The position numbers and the translations under genes were made by a program. DNA of 64,000 bases from Eubacteriales bacterium (GTDB lineage: Bacteria > Bacillota > Clostridia > Christensenellales > Aristaeellaceae): contig JAQUWD010000001.1 of NCBI GenBank assembly GCA_028693055.1, forward strand, positions 1 through 64,000, read 5' to 3'. Below are positions 24,993 through 33,791 of the stretch, in pieces. Every line of letters starts with the position of its first letter. Position 1 is the first letter of the stretch. A model generated the notes under the pieces. That model searched no databases. It was not told where the DNA came from and was given only the letters and a program-made list of their open reading frames with translations.

Positions 24993-27712
24993 AGACATTG
25001 TACACAAAAACAATCGGAGGAAAGCACGGCTGGCTGTGGTGCTTTTTCCTCATGTTTCTCCTCATGGGGCTGTGTAATCTGCATTATCCCCTTTCCGGGC
25101 AAGCATTGACTATGGGCGATGGCCCGGGCAGTATATATTTTCCCGAATGGTTCTCCCAGCAGTATACTTCCGGTCAGCTTCCCCTTTGGAGCAGCGAAAG
25201 CGCCGGCGGCATACCGGTCTCCTCGCATATGCTGGGTGCTTTCTTTCTGATTCCACTTCTTTTTGCCCAGCTTCCCCTGACTTGGTTCATTTGGCTGAAC
25301 TATGTGTTTTTCGTTTCCTTTGGAGCATGCTTCTTTGCCCGTTATCTGGAGGAGCTGGGCGTCAACCGCAAGCTATCCGTCGCAATGGGCTTTGTTCTGT
25401 TGTTCTGTTGTCATTTTGGCGGTCTTCGGAAATCTCATATTACTATCATTGAATGCATTTCCCTTTATCCGCTAATCTTTTTTGCCTTCCAGCGCTTTTT
25501 AAACACTCAAAAACGCTCCGCTGTCGTTCTGGCGGGACTGGGCTGCGGAACGATGCTGCTGGTTACGACCCCTTCCGTGCAGTATGCTATGTACCTGATG
25601 CTGGGGCTTTTCGTATACGTGCTGGTCGGCTGTGTTTGCCGAAGGATGAAAGCAAAGGATATTGTTCTAAATGTTTTTCTTTTCCTTGGCATAACAGTCG
25701 CCGCCGGTGCCGTGCAGGTTCTACCGGGCTATCTGCTTATGCAACGCTATTCGGCTCTCTGCACCACGCCGAATTATCCTTATGCGGCTTTCGTTTCCTA
25801 TTCCATTCATCCTGTCAAGCTGTTAATTGCCTTCTTTCCCAATCTTTTTACGGACGTCTATCAAGCGTTCGGTGCATACCATTCTTCGGAACTGGATATT
25901 GAGATTTTTCTTGGCACAGTGGCGGCGGCGACGATTGTCTTTGGTCTGCTGCGGTATAGGAAGGATCGCCGTATATGGCTGCCCGCACTGATTTCCTTCT
26001 TTGCTTTCCTCTATGCAGCCAACGGGAACATTCCCTACCTGTCTAAGATTCTGTACAAAATCCCCCTCTTAAACAGTGTGCGCTGCCCCAGCAGATGTCT
26101 TTTCCTTTTCGTTTTTCTTCAGTACACCATTCTAGGGGTCACGCTATCTCGTATCTGCAAGGAAAAAGCAGAGCTGGCGGCTTATCGAAAATTTTTAGCT
26201 AGCTATACCGTTGTGCTGGGATTAGGTCTAGTGCTAGCTTATACCACACCAATCCGCACTCTCATGGAGCGCACAGGTCAGATCAATATGGACGCTTTCT
26301 CCGTAGCGCTGCACGGACTAGGTCCCGTGGTTTTACTGCAAATCATCCTTTTCTTCTGTAACGCAGTAACACAGCGTTTTTCTGACAATGGGCGAGTTCC
26401 CGCCATTTGTTTGGCTGTGGCGCTGATTATCAGCTGTATTGCCGAAACCGCGCCATACTTTTTTGTGCCAACGGCAGGAACGGTTCCTTCAGCGTCCTCT
26501 TCTTTGCAACAAATTATTCAGGCAAATGACAATGGAAAAACAATCACGACATATACCACCGTTGATGTTGGAGCTCCGTCCGAAACCTTCGCCGCAAACA
26601 TACAGATGCATACCGGCGTTCCATCGCTAAATACCTACCTTACCTATAACAATCCTTATCTGTGCAAGCTGTTGTGGCTAGGCGCTGCTCCTAACGTGCC
26701 CTACTGGAATTTATCTGGTCTACAAACAGGTTATGGCACCTTACGGGCACTCCTACAAAACAACGAGATTCTTTCTGCGTTGGGGGTAAAATATATTGAG
26801 GATCAAACGGGCATGCTCGCGCAGAACATACCCATACTAAATAGCTCGACGGAAGAAGCCCCCCTCCTTACAGTGGATGAGCTGCTTCTACCTGTGTGTA
26901 CAGCGGAGTACCAATGCATCCCCTATCCCATGCAGCTTGAGCGGGGAACAACCTATTGGATTTCCTTTGATGTGGAAACCGAAGCCGTTCCAGAGGTGTT
27001 TTATCTTGACTTTTATGGTACAGATTATGACAATAGCGAACAAACGGCTACCTTTTTGCCAGCGACGGGCGCTCATCACTATAGTGGTTTCATTTTTTCC
27101 GGCGATGCGGAGCTGCCCACGGACGCCATGCTACGTATCGTTACTATCAACAAAACTGCCCCTTTAGCCATTCGCAACCTGACCGTTTCACGAATTGCGG
27201 CGAATACTACTGTCTACCAGCCAATGAATGACGAGGCTGGAAACCTGTATTATCGCAACACACGGGCTAAGGAAATTCTCTTTACCGTAGATGAGCTTCA
27301 GCAAATGGAAAACCTTGACGATATTGAAATCTGCCCGAACAACTACCGCTTTACCAGCGTTGCCTATGCGGAGGATGTAGAAACGACCAACCTTTCCAAT
27401 GTGACAACCACCTTCTCCGATGTTACATGGCTTACCAACCATACCTTGCAGGCGACGGCAGTCAGCAATGGCAGGAATTTCGTTGTGTTTTCACAATGCT
27501 ATGACCCTTCATGGCGCGTCTACGTTGATGGGCAGCGGGTAGAAAACCACCGTGTTGATCTAGCGTTACAGGGCTTCTGGCTGGAAGATGGCCAGCACAC
27601 GGTAACCTACGAATATTGCCCATTGGATGTTTATATTTGTCTCGGTATTACAGTCCTCGCTTATCTGCTGGGCGTAGCGTACCTGATCTGGGATCGGCGG
27701 AAGACTTGTTAA
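24986..27712 (+). CDS. YfhO-like multi-span membrane glycosyltransferase (GT-C)
   Basis: 908 residues from ATG 24986 (AAAGGA upstream). About 12-13 hydrophobic segments fill the first ~550 residues, the first being WLWCFFLMFLLMGL; the early extracytoplasmic loop MGDGPGSIYFPEW holds an acidic residue typical of GT-C sites. The C-terminal extracellular domain carries the YfhO motif DPSWRVYVDGQRVENHRV and QHTVTYEYCPLDVY before a last membrane helix. YfhO enzymes transfer a sugar from undecaprenyl phosphate to wall polymers on the outer face. The CsbB-like enzyme at 33791 would supply the lipid-linked sugar. No GtcA-like flippase was seen. Confidence 0.85.
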   Translation: MLKTLYTKTIGGKHGWLWCFFLMFLLMGLCNLHYPLSGQALTMGDGPGSIYFPEWFSQQYTSGQLPLWSSESAGGIPVSSHMLGAFFLIPLLFAQLPLTWFIWLNYVFFVSFGACFFARYLEELGVNRKLSVAMGFVLLFCCHFGGLRKSHITIIECISLYPLIFFAFQRFLNTQKRSAVVLAGLGCGTMLLVTTPSVQYAMYLMLGLFVYVLVGCVCRRMKAKDIVLNVFLFLGITVAAGAVQVLPGYLLMQRYSALCTTPNYPYAAFVSYSIHPVKLLIAFFPNLFTDVYQAFGAYHSSELDIEIFLGTVAAATIVFGLLRYRKDRRIWLPALISFFAFLYAANGNIPYLSKILYKIPLLNSVRCPSRCLFLFVFLQYTILGVTLSRICKEKAELAAYRKFLASYTVVLGLGLVLAYTTPIRTLMERTGQINMDAFSVALHGLGPVVLLQIILFFCNAVTQRFSDNGRVPAICLAVALIISCIAETAPYFFVPTAGTVPSASSSLQQIIQANDNGKTITTYTTVDVGAPSETFAANIQMHTGVPSLNTYLTYNNPYLCKLLWLGAAPNVPYWNLSGLQTGYGTLRALLQNNEILSALGVKYIEDQTGMLAQNIPILNSSTEEAPLLTVDELLLPVCTAEYQCIPYPMQLERGTTYWISFDVETEAVPEVFYLDFYGTDYDNSEQTATFLPATGAHHYSGFIFSGDAELPTDAMLRIVTINKTAPLAIRNLTVSRIAANTTVYQPMNDEAGNLYYRNTRAKEILFTVDELQQMENLDDIEICPNNYRFTSVAYAEDVETTNLSNVTTTFSDVTWLTNHTLQATAVSNGRNFVVFSQCYDPSWRVYVDGQRVENHRVDLALQGFWLEDGQHTVTYEYCPLDVYICLGITVLAYLLGVAYLIWDRRKTC

Positions 27713-27820
27713 CAGCAGACGAGCTTATACTGATAATCTGATGTTAACACAGCGAACCAAGAGCAGATCGATGGCAGTTTATACATTCAAACGCATAGTG
27801 AAAGGGGCGTAAATGAATCC

Positions 27821-28594
27821 ATGAAAGTTGTCCTTTTAGCTGGTGGTTTCGGCACTCGTATCTCAGAGGAGTCCCAGTTCAAGCCAAAGCCAATGATTGA
27901 GATTGGTGAAATGCCCATTCTATGGCATATTATGAAATGTTATACCGCCTATGGGTATAACGAATTTGTCATTTGTGCGGGTTATATGCAGCACGTTATC
28001 AAGGAATGGTTTGCCGACTATTTCCTCCACACCAGCGACATCACCTTTGACTTCACCCATGGCAATGAAATGATTGTGCATCAAAAACACGCAGAGCCTT
28101 GGAAGGTAACGATCGTAGATACGGGGCTGCACACAATGACAGGAGGTCGTATCAAGCGAATTCAACCTTTCATTGGCAACGAACCTTTTATGCTGACCTA
28201 TGGCGACGGCGTATGTGATGTAAATATTAGCAAACTGGTGGCATTCCATCAATCACACGGAAAACTAGCTACCCTGACATCCGTCATGCTCGAGCAGCAG
28301 AAGGGTGTGCTAGACATTGGCGGTGATAACGCTGTGCACTTGTTCCGTGAAAAGAATGTTAATGATGGCGCTCCAATCAACGCAGGTTTTATGGTGCTAC
28401 AGCCGGAAGTGTTTAATCTGCTCGAGAACGATCAAACGGTTTTCGAACGTGATCCGTTGCAAAAGCTTGCAGCCAAAAATCAGTTGATGAGCTATTCACA
28501 CAAGGGATTCTGGCAGTGCATGGACACAAAGCGCGAAAAGGATATGCTCGAAAAATTGTGGGAATCCGGTAACGCTCCATGGAAGGTATGGTAA
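27821..28594 (+). CDS. rfbF: Glucose-1-phosphate cytidylyltransferase
   Basis: Makes CDP-glucose from CTP and glucose 1-phosphate (also called ddhA). 257 residues with AGGFGTRISEESQFKPKPM (residues 7-25), the LWHIMKxY region (~37) and MLTYGDGVCDVN (~125), all typical. The ATG at 27821 is chosen for its match to the family start KVVLLAGG; AAAGGGG is ~15 bases away. It opens the CDP-dideoxysugar block after a 108-nt gap. Confidence 0.95.
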   Translation: MKVVLLAGGFGTRISEESQFKPKPMIEIGEMPILWHIMKCYTAYGYNEFVICAGYMQHVIKEWFADYFLHTSDITFDFTHGNEMIVHQKHAEPWKVTIVDTGLHTMTGGRIKRIQPFIGNEPFMLTYGDGVCDVNISKLVAFHQSHGKLATLTSVMLEQQKGVLDIGGDNAVHLFREKNVNDGAPINAGFMVLQPEVFNLLENDQTVFERDPLQKLAAKNQLMSYSHKGFWQCMDTKREKDMLEKLWESGNAPWKVW

Positions 28595-28598
28595 GCCT

Positions 28599-29654
28599 AT
28601 GAATCAAGTAATGGAATTTTACCGTGGTAAGCGTGTTCTAGTAACCGGTCATACTGGCTTTAAGGGCAGCTGGCTGTGCCGTATGCTCATTGGAGCAGGC
28701 GCTATAGTGACCGGCTACAGCCTCGAAGCACCTACAAAGCCAAACCTGTTTGCGCTAGCAGAGCTCGAAACCAAGATAACCAGTATCATCGGTGATGTAC
28801 GGGATCTGCCGCACATGATGGAGGTCTTTACGCAGACGCAGCCGGAGATTGTGCTGCATTTGGCCGCACAGCCGATTGTACGTGACGGCTATAAGTCCCC
28901 CGTATATACCTATGAAACGAACGTGATGGGTACGGTTAATATGCTGGAGTGTGTGCGCAAGACAGTTTCCGTCAAAAGTGTCCTTAACGTGACTACCGAT
29001 AAGGTGTATCACAATAACGAGTGGTGCTGGGGTTATCGCGAAGATGAACCACTGGATGGCTTTGACCCTTACAGCAACAGTAAATCCTGCTCCGAGCTGG
29101 TGACTCACTGCTATAAAAACTCCTTCTTCACGAACGACCGTGTGGCCGTATCGACAGCCCGCGCGGGGAATGTGATTGGCGGCGGTGACTTTGCCACTGA
29201 CCGCATCATCCCGGACTGTGTCCGTGCAGTGCAGTCAGGCCGTGCCATCGGTGTACGAAATCCATATTCAACACGTCCTTATCAGCATGTACTGGAACCG
29301 TTGATGGTCTATCTAACCATCGCCAAGTACCAGTATGAACAACCATCCTATCAAGACTATTACAACGTGGGTCCCGATGACTGCGACTGCGTTTCGACCG
29401 GTACACTGGTGGACATGTTCTGCCGTCATTGGGGTGAAGGCGCCTCTTGGGAAAATCAAGAAGAAGCAAACGCACCGCATGAAGCAAGTTTTCTTAAATT
29501 GGATTGCAGCAAAGCGAAGACGGTATTCGGATGGATGCCGCGTTGGCATATTGAAGAGTGCATGGATATGGTATGCCGCTTTAGTAAAGTTTATCTAACC
29601 GGTGGAAACATCCCAGAAGAAATGGATATTGAAATTAACAAATTTCTCGGTTAA
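28599..29654 (+). CDS. rfbG: CDP-glucose 4,6-dehydratase
   Basis: Converts CDP-glucose to CDP-4-keto-6-deoxy-glucose (ddhB). 351 residues, GHTGFKGSWL NAD motif (~residues 17-26), NVTTDKVYHNNEW (~130), active-site DPYSNSKSCSE (Y-x3-K, ~157) and RAGNVIGGGDFATDRIIPD (~188). Follows rfbF by 4 bases; its stop overlaps a possible upstream ATG of rfbH by one base. Confidence 0.95.
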   Translation: MNQVMEFYRGKRVLVTGHTGFKGSWLCRMLIGAGAIVTGYSLEAPTKPNLFALAELETKITSIIGDVRDLPHMMEVFTQTQPEIVLHLAAQPIVRDGYKSPVYTYETNVMGTVNMLECVRKTVSVKSVLNVTTDKVYHNNEWCWGYREDEPLDGFDPYSNSKSCSELVTHCYKNSFFTNDRVAVSTARAGNVIGGGDFATDRIIPDCVRAVQSGRAIGVRNPYSTRPYQHVLEPLMVYLTIAKYQYEQPSYQDYYNVGPDDCDCVSTGTLVDMFCRHWGEGASWENQEEANAPHEASFLKLDCSKAKTVFGWMPRWHIEECMDMVCRFSKVYLTGGNIPEEMDIEINKFLG

Positions 29655-29695
29655 TGTCCATAACGCCCCAAAAACAGATGACGGAGGAATATATT

Positions 29696-31039
29696 ATGCA
29701 ACAGTGGCGTAATGAAGCGGAGGCTCGTGAGCAGATCAAGCAGATGGTCACGGCCTATTACCACAATTTTAAAGAAAACAAAAAAGAATTTGAGCCCGGT
29801 GATCGGATCACCTACGCCGCCCGCGTTTTCGATGAAAAAGAAATGTGCGCGCTGACCGATGCAACGCTGGATTTTTGGCTGACGACTGGCCGCTTCTCCG
29901 ACCAGTTCGAGAAGGAATTTGCGCGCTGGCTAGGGGTTAAGCATGCTCATCTGGTGAACTCCGGCTCTTCAGCAAATCTAATCGCTTTCATGGCACTGAC
30001 TGCGCCGGAGCTAGGTGATCGTCAGATCAAGCGTGGGGATGAGGTTATCACTGTCGCCTGCGGCTTTCCGACAACGGTCGCACCGATCATTCAGTTTGGC
30101 GCGGTGCCAGTGTTCTTGGATGTGACGATTCCGCAGTACAACATCGATGTGACGCAGTTGGATGAGGCGCTTTCTCCCAAGACGAAAGCTGTGATGATTG
30201 CGCATACGCTGGGCAACGCCTTTGACTTAAAGACGATTCGCGCGTTCTGCCAAAAGCATCGTCTATGGCTGGTGGAGGATAACTGCGACGCTCTGGGTAC
30301 ACAATATACCATCGATGGAGAGACGCGTTTCACTGGTACATGGGGGGACATCGGCACAAGCTCCTTCTATCCGCCGCATCATATGACAATGGGTGAGGGC
30401 GGCTGCGTCTACACCAACGACGCAACGCTTAGCCGACTGATTCTCTCCTATCGCGACTGGGGACGCGACTGTATTTGCCCATCGGGTCACGATAATTTTT
30501 GCAATCATCGTTTTGATGGTCAGTATGGTGAACTTCCGCAAGGTTATGACCACAAGTATGTGTACAGCCATCTGGGCTTTAATTTAAAGGTGACGGATCT
30601 TCAAGCGGCCATCGGATGCGAGCAGTTGAAAAAATTTCCTTCTTTCATAGAACACCGTCGTCATAACTGGGCGCATTTAAAAGATGCTTTACTGCCCATC
30701 GCAGACAAGCTGATCTTACCTGAGCCCGCTCTGAACAGCGAACCCAGTTGGTTTGGCTTCTTGATTACTGTTAAACCGGAGAGCGGGCTGGATCGCAACG
30801 TCATTACACGATATGTGGAAGACCACAATGTACAGACTCGGTTGCTATTCAGTGGTAATTTAATCAAACACCCCTGCTTTGATCAACTTCGCGGAACGGA
30901 TGCATACCGCACGGTGGGAGAACTCAGAAATACGGATTACATCATGAATAATTCCTTCTGGGTAGGGGTTTATCCGGGAATGACGGATGAGATGATTTCT
31001 TATATGGCGAAAGTCATCATTGAAGCGTTTAGAAATTGA
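29696..31039 (+). CDS. rfbH: CDP-4-keto-6-deoxy-glucose 3-dehydrase (E1), PMP- and [2Fe-2S]-dependent
   Basis: Removes the 3-OH of CDP-4-keto-6-deoxyglucose (ddhC/E1). The start at 29696 is preferred over 29654 because GGAGG lies 8 bases upstream; 447 residues. The residue equivalent to the PLP lysine of aminotransferases is His in YPPHHMTMGEGG (~residue 228), which marks the dehydrase subgroup. Cysteines for the [2Fe-2S] cluster are present: NCDALG, then CICPSGHDNFC (C-x-C-x7-C). The partner reductase (E3, ddhD) is not encoded in the window; a general ferredoxin or flavodoxin system may supply electrons, as reported for SpnQ-type enzymes. Confidence 0.93.
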   Translation: MQQWRNEAEAREQIKQMVTAYYHNFKENKKEFEPGDRITYAARVFDEKEMCALTDATLDFWLTTGRFSDQFEKEFARWLGVKHAHLVNSGSSANLIAFMALTAPELGDRQIKRGDEVITVACGFPTTVAPIIQFGAVPVFLDVTIPQYNIDVTQLDEALSPKTKAVMIAHTLGNAFDLKTIRAFCQKHRLWLVEDNCDALGTQYTIDGETRFTGTWGDIGTSSFYPPHHMTMGEGGCVYTNDATLSRLILSYRDWGRDCICPSGHDNFCNHRFDGQYGELPQGYDHKYVYSHLGFNLKVTDLQAAIGCEQLKKFPSFIEHRRHNWAHLKDALLPIADKLILPEPALNSEPSWFGFLITVKPESGLDRNVITRYVEDHNVQTRLLFSGNLIKHPCFDQLRGTDAYRTVGELRNTDYIMNNSFWVGVYPGMTDEMISYMAKVIIEAFRN

Positions 31040-31053
31040 AGGACTGAGAAATA

Positions 31054-31884
31054 ATGATAGATCAGATTACGAAACTTGAAAGGGCCGCAACGAAAATTCG
31101 CAGACAGCTTTTAAAGCTCTGCTCCATTCAGGTTATTCACATTGGTGGTGACCTTTCCAGCACAGATTTCATGACAGTACTCTGGCAGTACCAAATGAAG
31201 TACGATCCTAAGAACCCAAAGGACGAAGGACGAGATCGCTTCGTCCTATCAAAGGGACACGCCTCCGCTGTAACAAGTTTTAATCAAGCTGCTATTGGAT
31301 GCTTTAGCCCAGAGGCTGTTATCAATGAATATGCAACAGATAACGGTCGCTTTTCCATGCACTCATGCAATATCGTCAATCCATATGTTGAAGTGTCTAC
31401 AGGCAGCTTAGGACATGGCTTTCCAGTCGCCTGTGGCATGGCGGCGGCGTTGCGCTTAAAAGGCAACCATACCAGTAGAGTTTATGTAGTAATGGGCGAC
31501 GGCGAACAATCCGAGGGATCAATCTGGGAAGCTGTGATGAATGCGTATCATTACAAACTTGGCAACCTTGTAGCCATCGTGGATTGGAATGGCCTTGAAT
31601 CAGACGGTACGCTTGACCAAATTACCGGATTGGGTAATCTGGCAGAAAAATATAAGGTATGCGGCTGGCGTGTATGCGAGCTAGATGGTCATGACATAAC
31701 CGCTATCAAAGAAGCGTTCGACCAGCTTCCACCTGCAGATTCAAATCAACCGACCGTGTTCATCTGTCATACTATCAAGGGAAAGGGCATTCCTTTTATG
31801 GAAAATCAACTCCACTGGCATGCGGGGAAAGTGACGGCTGAACAGTATACCGAGGCAATACAAGCTTTGAAAATGGAGGTGTGA
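31054..31884 (+). CDS. Split transketolase, N-terminal (thiamine diphosphate) subunit
   Basis: 276 residues equal to the first third of a transketolase. The ThDP-Mg motif is GDGEQSEGSIWEAV (~residues 149-162) ending in VDWNG (~178); SKGHASAV (~66) and TGSLGHGFPVACG (~115) line the cofactor site. The C-terminal subunit follows after 3 bases. The pair lies inside the CDP-3,6-dideoxyhexose block rather than with pentose-phosphate genes, so transfer of a two-carbon unit to a CDP-keto-sugar is suspected. Ordinary transketolase activity cannot be ruled out. Confidence 0.9.
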   Translation: MIDQITKLERAATKIRRQLLKLCSIQVIHIGGDLSSTDFMTVLWQYQMKYDPKNPKDEGRDRFVLSKGHASAVTSFNQAAIGCFSPEAVINEYATDNGRFSMHSCNIVNPYVEVSTGSLGHGFPVACGMAAALRLKGNHTSRVYVVMGDGEQSEGSIWEAVMNAYHYKLGNLVAIVDWNGLESDGTLDQITGLGNLAEKYKVCGWRVCELDGHDITAIKEAFDQLPPADSNQPTVFICHTIKGKGIPFMENQLHWHAGKVTAEQYTEAIQALKMEV

Positions 31885-31887
31885 CGA

Positions 31888-32865
31888 ATGGCTGATTTAA
31901 CGGCAAATGTTTTCTTACGCAATGAAATCGGTAACGAAATGATCGAACTTGGCCAAAAGGACCCGCGTGTAGTTGTCGTCAACGCCGATTTGATGGGAAC
32001 TTGCCGAAACGGAAGCTTTGTAGAGAAGTTTCCGTCTCGCTCTTTTAACGTAGGAATCGCTGAGCAAAATTTGGTCAGCTTTTCTGCTGGACTTGCCCAT
32101 GAAGGCTTTATGCCCTTTGCCTTTTCAATGAGTCCATTTCTTACAATGCGCGCCTGTGAACAATGCAGAACGGACATAGCCTATGGGCAAGTAGACGCAC
32201 GATTGATCGGAACATACGCTGGATGCTCCGGAGGTATTTCTGGTGCAACGCATTGGTCTGTTGAGGATTGCGCCATTATGACAAGTATTCCAGGCATGAC
32301 GGTGTTAGAGCCTTGCGATGCCGGACAAGTACGAAAGATGCTACATGCCGCACTTGCGTACCACGGCCCAATTTTCATCCGTAGCACGATAGAGCCGGTA
32401 TGCGCTGTATATACTGAAGACACCCCCTATGAGATTGGCAAGGCCGCTGTCCCATTAAATGGAACTGATGGTGCCTTCATTTGCTCGGGAATCACCGTCA
32501 AATATGCACTGATAGCCGCTGTACGGATTCGAGAAAAAACTGGAAAACAGATTCGCGTTGTGGACATGCATACATTAAAGCCCATCGACCGTCATGCAGT
32601 TGTGGAAGCTGCTAGAACCGGGCATATCGTCGTAGCTCAGGATCATAACATCGTTGGCGGATTGGGCTATGCCGTTTCAGCGGTGCTCGCAGAAGAGGGT
32701 CTGTCAGTAAAATTTGTAAATCTCGGTTTCCCTGACCATTTTGTCCCCATGGCTCATGCGTCATACCTCTACCGCCAATTCGGCTATGATGACGTAGGTT
32801 TGGAAACCAAAATGCTTGAATTACTTAGCAATGAACCAGTCAGGGATACGCTCGAAAGGATTTGA
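31888..32865 (+). CDS. Split transketolase, C-terminal subunit
   Basis: 325 residues containing the pyrimidine-binding domain (NVGIAEQNLVSFSAGLA, ~residues 52-68, with the conserved Glu) and the C-terminal transketolase domain (VDMHTLKPID, ~227; QDHNIVGGLGYAVS, ~250). Forms the active site together with the product of 31054-31884. GGAGG precedes the ATG at the end of the previous gene. It overlaps or abuts the following SDR gene. Confidence 0.9.
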   Translation: MADLTANVFLRNEIGNEMIELGQKDPRVVVVNADLMGTCRNGSFVEKFPSRSFNVGIAEQNLVSFSAGLAHEGFMPFAFSMSPFLTMRACEQCRTDIAYGQVDARLIGTYAGCSGGISGATHWSVEDCAIMTSIPGMTVLEPCDAGQVRKMLHAALAYHGPIFIRSTIEPVCAVYTEDTPYEIGKAAVPLNGTDGAFICSGITVKYALIAAVRIREKTGKQIRVVDMHTLKPIDRHAVVEAARTGHIVVAQDHNIVGGLGYAVSAVLAEEGLSVKFVNLGFPDHFVPMAHASYLYRQFGYDDVGLETKMLELLSNEPVRDTLERI

Positions 32866-32873
32866 AGAAACCT

Positions 32874-33791
32874 ATGAGGATTCTCGTTACCGGCGCGACA
32901 AGCTTTATCGGCGTACATTTGGTTCGAAAAATGCTACACCAAGGGCATGAGGTATACGCAGTAATTCGTCCAAATTCAGCAAATTTGTATCGATTGCCTA
33001 AGCATCCTGCCCTAACCGTGTTAGAAATCTCCTTGAATCAAATGGAAACGGTTGCAAACCATGTAAATCACGCGGATGCGTTTTTCCATTTGGCATGGGA
33101 AGGAGCTAGAGCCCCCTATCGAGATGATAGCGCCTTGCAAGCAGATAATTATTGGGGAGCCGTATCAGCGATACTGGCAGCCCATAAGATGCACTGCCGA
33201 TTATTTGTGGGCTCAGGCTCGCAAGCCGAGTATGGACAATGCGTTGATAAAGTAGATGAAGCGGCTGTTTGTGATCCACTAACGCCTTATGGTAAAGAAA
33301 AGCTCCATGCTTACCGAACGTTGATGGAGATGTCAAACGGTATGCAATTGATTTGGACGCGTATTTTTAGCGTTTACGGTCAGTACGATTATCCAACAAC
33401 ATTGGTAATGTCGTGCTTGCGGGATATGAAGCAAAAATCTGAGATCCAGCTAACGGCGTGCTCCCAATTATGGGACTACTTGTATGTGGAAGACGCGGCA
33501 GAAGCGCTGCTGCGCTTTCTAAATACAGAAACTGAAAGCGGTATATATAATCTTGCTTCCGGCAATGCTCGTCCACTAAAAGCCTATGTGGAGGATATCC
33601 GTCATGCAATGAATTACAAAGGCGATATACTGTATGGCGCCATTCCCTATGGCAAAGAAGGGAGTATAGCGCTAACGCCAAGCATTGCAAAAATCCAAAA
33701 AGCCATTGGATGGAATGCTAGAACGTCTTTTGCACAAGGAATTCAAAAGCTGATTGACATACAAGCCAATGAAAGTAAGAGGGGTGCTTAA
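32874..33791 (+). CDS. NAD(P)-dependent SDR epimerase/reductase acting on a sugar nucleotide
   Basis: 305 residues from ATG 32874; TTG 32862 is an alternative start that overlaps the previous stop. Rossmann motif GATSFIGVHLV (~6-16), VGSGSQAEYG (~106), catalytic TPYGKEKLHAY (Y-x3-K, ~138) and YVEDAAEALLRF (~203). In yersiniose A clusters a ThDP enzyme (YerE) is followed by a reductase (YerF) that reduces the branched keto-sugar; this gene has the same position after the transketolase pair. A simple 4-keto reductase giving a CDP-3,6-dideoxyhexose is the other option. Confidence 0.82.
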   Translation: MRILVTGATSFIGVHLVRKMLHQGHEVYAVIRPNSANLYRLPKHPALTVLEISLNQMETVANHVNHADAFFHLAWEGARAPYRDDSALQADNYWGAVSAILAAHKMHCRLFVGSGSQAEYGQCVDKVDEAAVCDPLTPYGKEKLHAYRTLMEMSNGMQLIWTRIFSVYGQYDYPTTLVMSCLRDMKQKSEIQLTACSQLWDYLYVEDAAEALLRFLNTETESGIYNLASGNARPLKAYVEDIRHAMNYKGDILYGAIPYGKEGSIALTPSIAKIQKAIGWNARTSFAQGIQKLIDIQANESKRGA

